Below are positions 63,198 to 64,000 of a stretch of 64,000 bases of DNA, piece after piece. The DNA lies in NCBI RefSeq assembly GCF_009754915.1, contig NZ_WPIK01000006.1, positions 1-64,000 of the forward strand. Reading direction: 5' to 3'. Position 1 is the stretch's first letter; every line of letters starts with the position of its first letter. The notes below the pieces were generated by a model. That model had not been told where the DNA came from. It worked only from the letters and a program-made list of their open reading frames with translations, and ran no database searches. Source of the stretch: Mucilaginibacter arboris (GTDB lineage Bacteria > Bacteroidota > Bacteroidia > Sphingobacteriales > Sphingobacteriaceae). The translations under genes and the position numbers were made by a program.

Positions 63198-64000
63198 TTA
63201 TGATTTATCTGCTTGCAGATCATTTAAAAACTGTGAAGGTGTTTTACCAAATTCTTTTTTAAAGGCTTTGGTAAAATAGGATTGTGTTTGAATGCCTACA
63301 CGGTACATTACATCGTTTAGCAAAACATCTTCGTGGGCAATGATGTAAGCTGCTTTTTTAAGTCGAAATGTTCTGACGTATTCACCGATAGACTGTCCGG
63401 AAACCTTTTTAACAATATGGTATAATTTGGTTTTGCTCATTCCCATTTCCCGGCAAATATGTTCCACATCTAAATCTGCATTACTCAGTTCCTGCTCAAT
63501 TAATTGATTAAATTGTTCTAAAAATATTTTGTCCTTATTTACATCTGCTGCTTCTGCAGTTTGGTTAAAATATTTTTTAAGGTAGCTTTCCTGCAATACT
63601 TTTCGTTGTTCTAAAATATTGTTAATGGATATTAGGAGCAGGTTTATACTTACAGGTTTAGGGAAAAAAAGATCAGCGCCCGAACTGGCGCCTTCAATTT
63701 TAGATTCGATTGCATCTTTTGCCGATAAAATAATAAACGGGATATGACTGGTATAAAATTCGCTTTTGATTTTTTTACATAAATCGATGCCATTTATTCC
63801 GGGCATCATTACATCGCTAATAATTAAGTCTGGTAAATATTCTTTTGCTTTACTTAATCCTTTCAATCCGTCGGCAGCTTCAATCACTTCATAAAATTCC
63901 CTTAAAGTGTTTTTTAAAAAGGCCCTGAGTTCATGATTATCTTCCACAATCAGGATTTTTTGTTTAACGGAATGATTGGAAATTCCCGTGAACAAATTTT
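63198..64000 (-). CDS. Hybrid two-component regulator, C-terminal part (receiver plus AraC-type DNA-binding domain); cut by window edge
   Basis: About 267 residues are visible and the frame runs off the window. A receiver domain (KILIVEDNHELRAFLKN; phospho-Asp in LIISDVMMPGINGID; Lys in LFFPKPVS) is joined to an AraC/XylS domain with two helix-turn-helices (DLDVEHICREMGMSKTKLYH and AYIIAHEDVLLNDVMYRVGI, then KKEFGKTPSQF). This is the normal C-terminal end of Bacteroidetes hybrid two-component systems, which sense oligosaccharides and control polysaccharide loci. An intragenic TTG near the edge should not be taken as the start. Confidence 0.88.
   Translation of the reverse strand, partial: NLFTGISNHSVKQKILIVEDNHELRAFLKNTLREFYEVIEAADGLKGLSKAKEYLPDLIISDVMMPGINGIDLCKKIKSEFYTSHIPFIILSAKDAIESKIEGASSGADLFFPKPVSINLLLISINNILEQRKVLQESYLKKYFNQTAEAADVNKDKIFLEQFNQLIEQELSNADLDVEHICREMGMSKTKLYHIVKKVSGQSIGEYVRTFRLKKAAYIIAHEDVLLNDVMYRVGIQTQSYFTKAFKKEFGKTPSQFLNDLQADKS

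Noticed and set aside
1-64000. tRNA, rRNA or CRISPR array
   Set aside because: No cloverleaf with a GGTTCGA-type T loop, no rRNA-like stretch and no evenly spaced repeats were found by reading both strands.

Overview
The window reads as chromosomal DNA of a Bacteroidetes bacterium, most like the Sphingobacteriaceae (Pedobacter/Mucilaginibacter type). The signs are a SusC/SusD/SusE starch locus with a SusR-like regulator, a type IX secretion C-terminal sorting domain, Bacteroidetes-type lipoprotein signals, a hybrid two-component AraC-type regulator at the right edge, and AT-rich intergenic DNA with no Shine-Dalgarno pattern. No rRNA, tRNA or CRISPR array was seen.

Layout. 1-3.3 kb is an AT-rich accessory patch: the tail of an IS630-type transposase, a secreted lyase/PA14 gene broken by one in-frame stop, and decayed DNA. 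3.9-20.2 kb is a complete starch/maltodextrin utilisation locus, all on the minus strand: SusR-like regulator, neopullulanase (SusA-like), maltose-type MFS transporter, SusC, SusD, SusE, GH31 alpha-glucosidase and a GH13 surface lipoprotein. Two homologous stretches of about 190 bp lie upstream of susC and upstream of the neopullulanase and are the best candidates for shared control DNA. 20.4-23.3 kb is a PAS/GAF histidine kinase with a single-domain response regulator; 23.5-25.7 kb a GH65-like enzyme; 25.8-29.1 kb LigD and Ku (bacterial NHEJ); 29.2-30.1 kb a GH43 lipoprotein. 30.3-32.0 kb holds DedA and a glycosyltransferase. 33.4-35.2 kb is a PAS sensor without an ATPase domain. 35.6-44.7 kb is a plus-strand run: OmpR-type regulator, histidine kinase, PAP2 phosphatase, TolC-like protein, membrane fusion protein, RND pump and beta-propeller protein. 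45-48 kb holds an AT-rich membrane protein of unknown role and a PqiA-like protein, then a truncated ECF sigma gene. 48.7-55.6 kb holds metabolic and small membrane proteins (SDR, zinc dehydrogenase, persulfide-dioxygenase-like protein). 55.8-60 kb has a GH8 glycanase and a DPP IV-like S9 peptidase. 60.2-62.9 kb has a Wzc-like exopolysaccharide protein with a degraded kinase motif, and 63.2 kb to the edge is the C-terminal part of a hybrid two-component regulator.

The most striking signal is not a gene. A short word, 5'-SVTAAAAGAAGCAT-3' (S = G/C, V = not T), is scattered over the whole window from 3.8 kb to 62.6 kb. I counted 36 exact copies of its 12-base core by eye (19 on the plus strand, 17 on the minus) plus about a dozen one-base variants, against a rough chance expectation of about 0.02. 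It sits in nearly every intergenic gap, often as inverted pairs, and also inside eight genes where it is read in four different frames. The abundance, strand balance, sharp edges and indifference to reading frame resemble the DNA uptake sequences of Neisseria and Pasteurellaceae. I know of no such element described for this group, and the function is inference.
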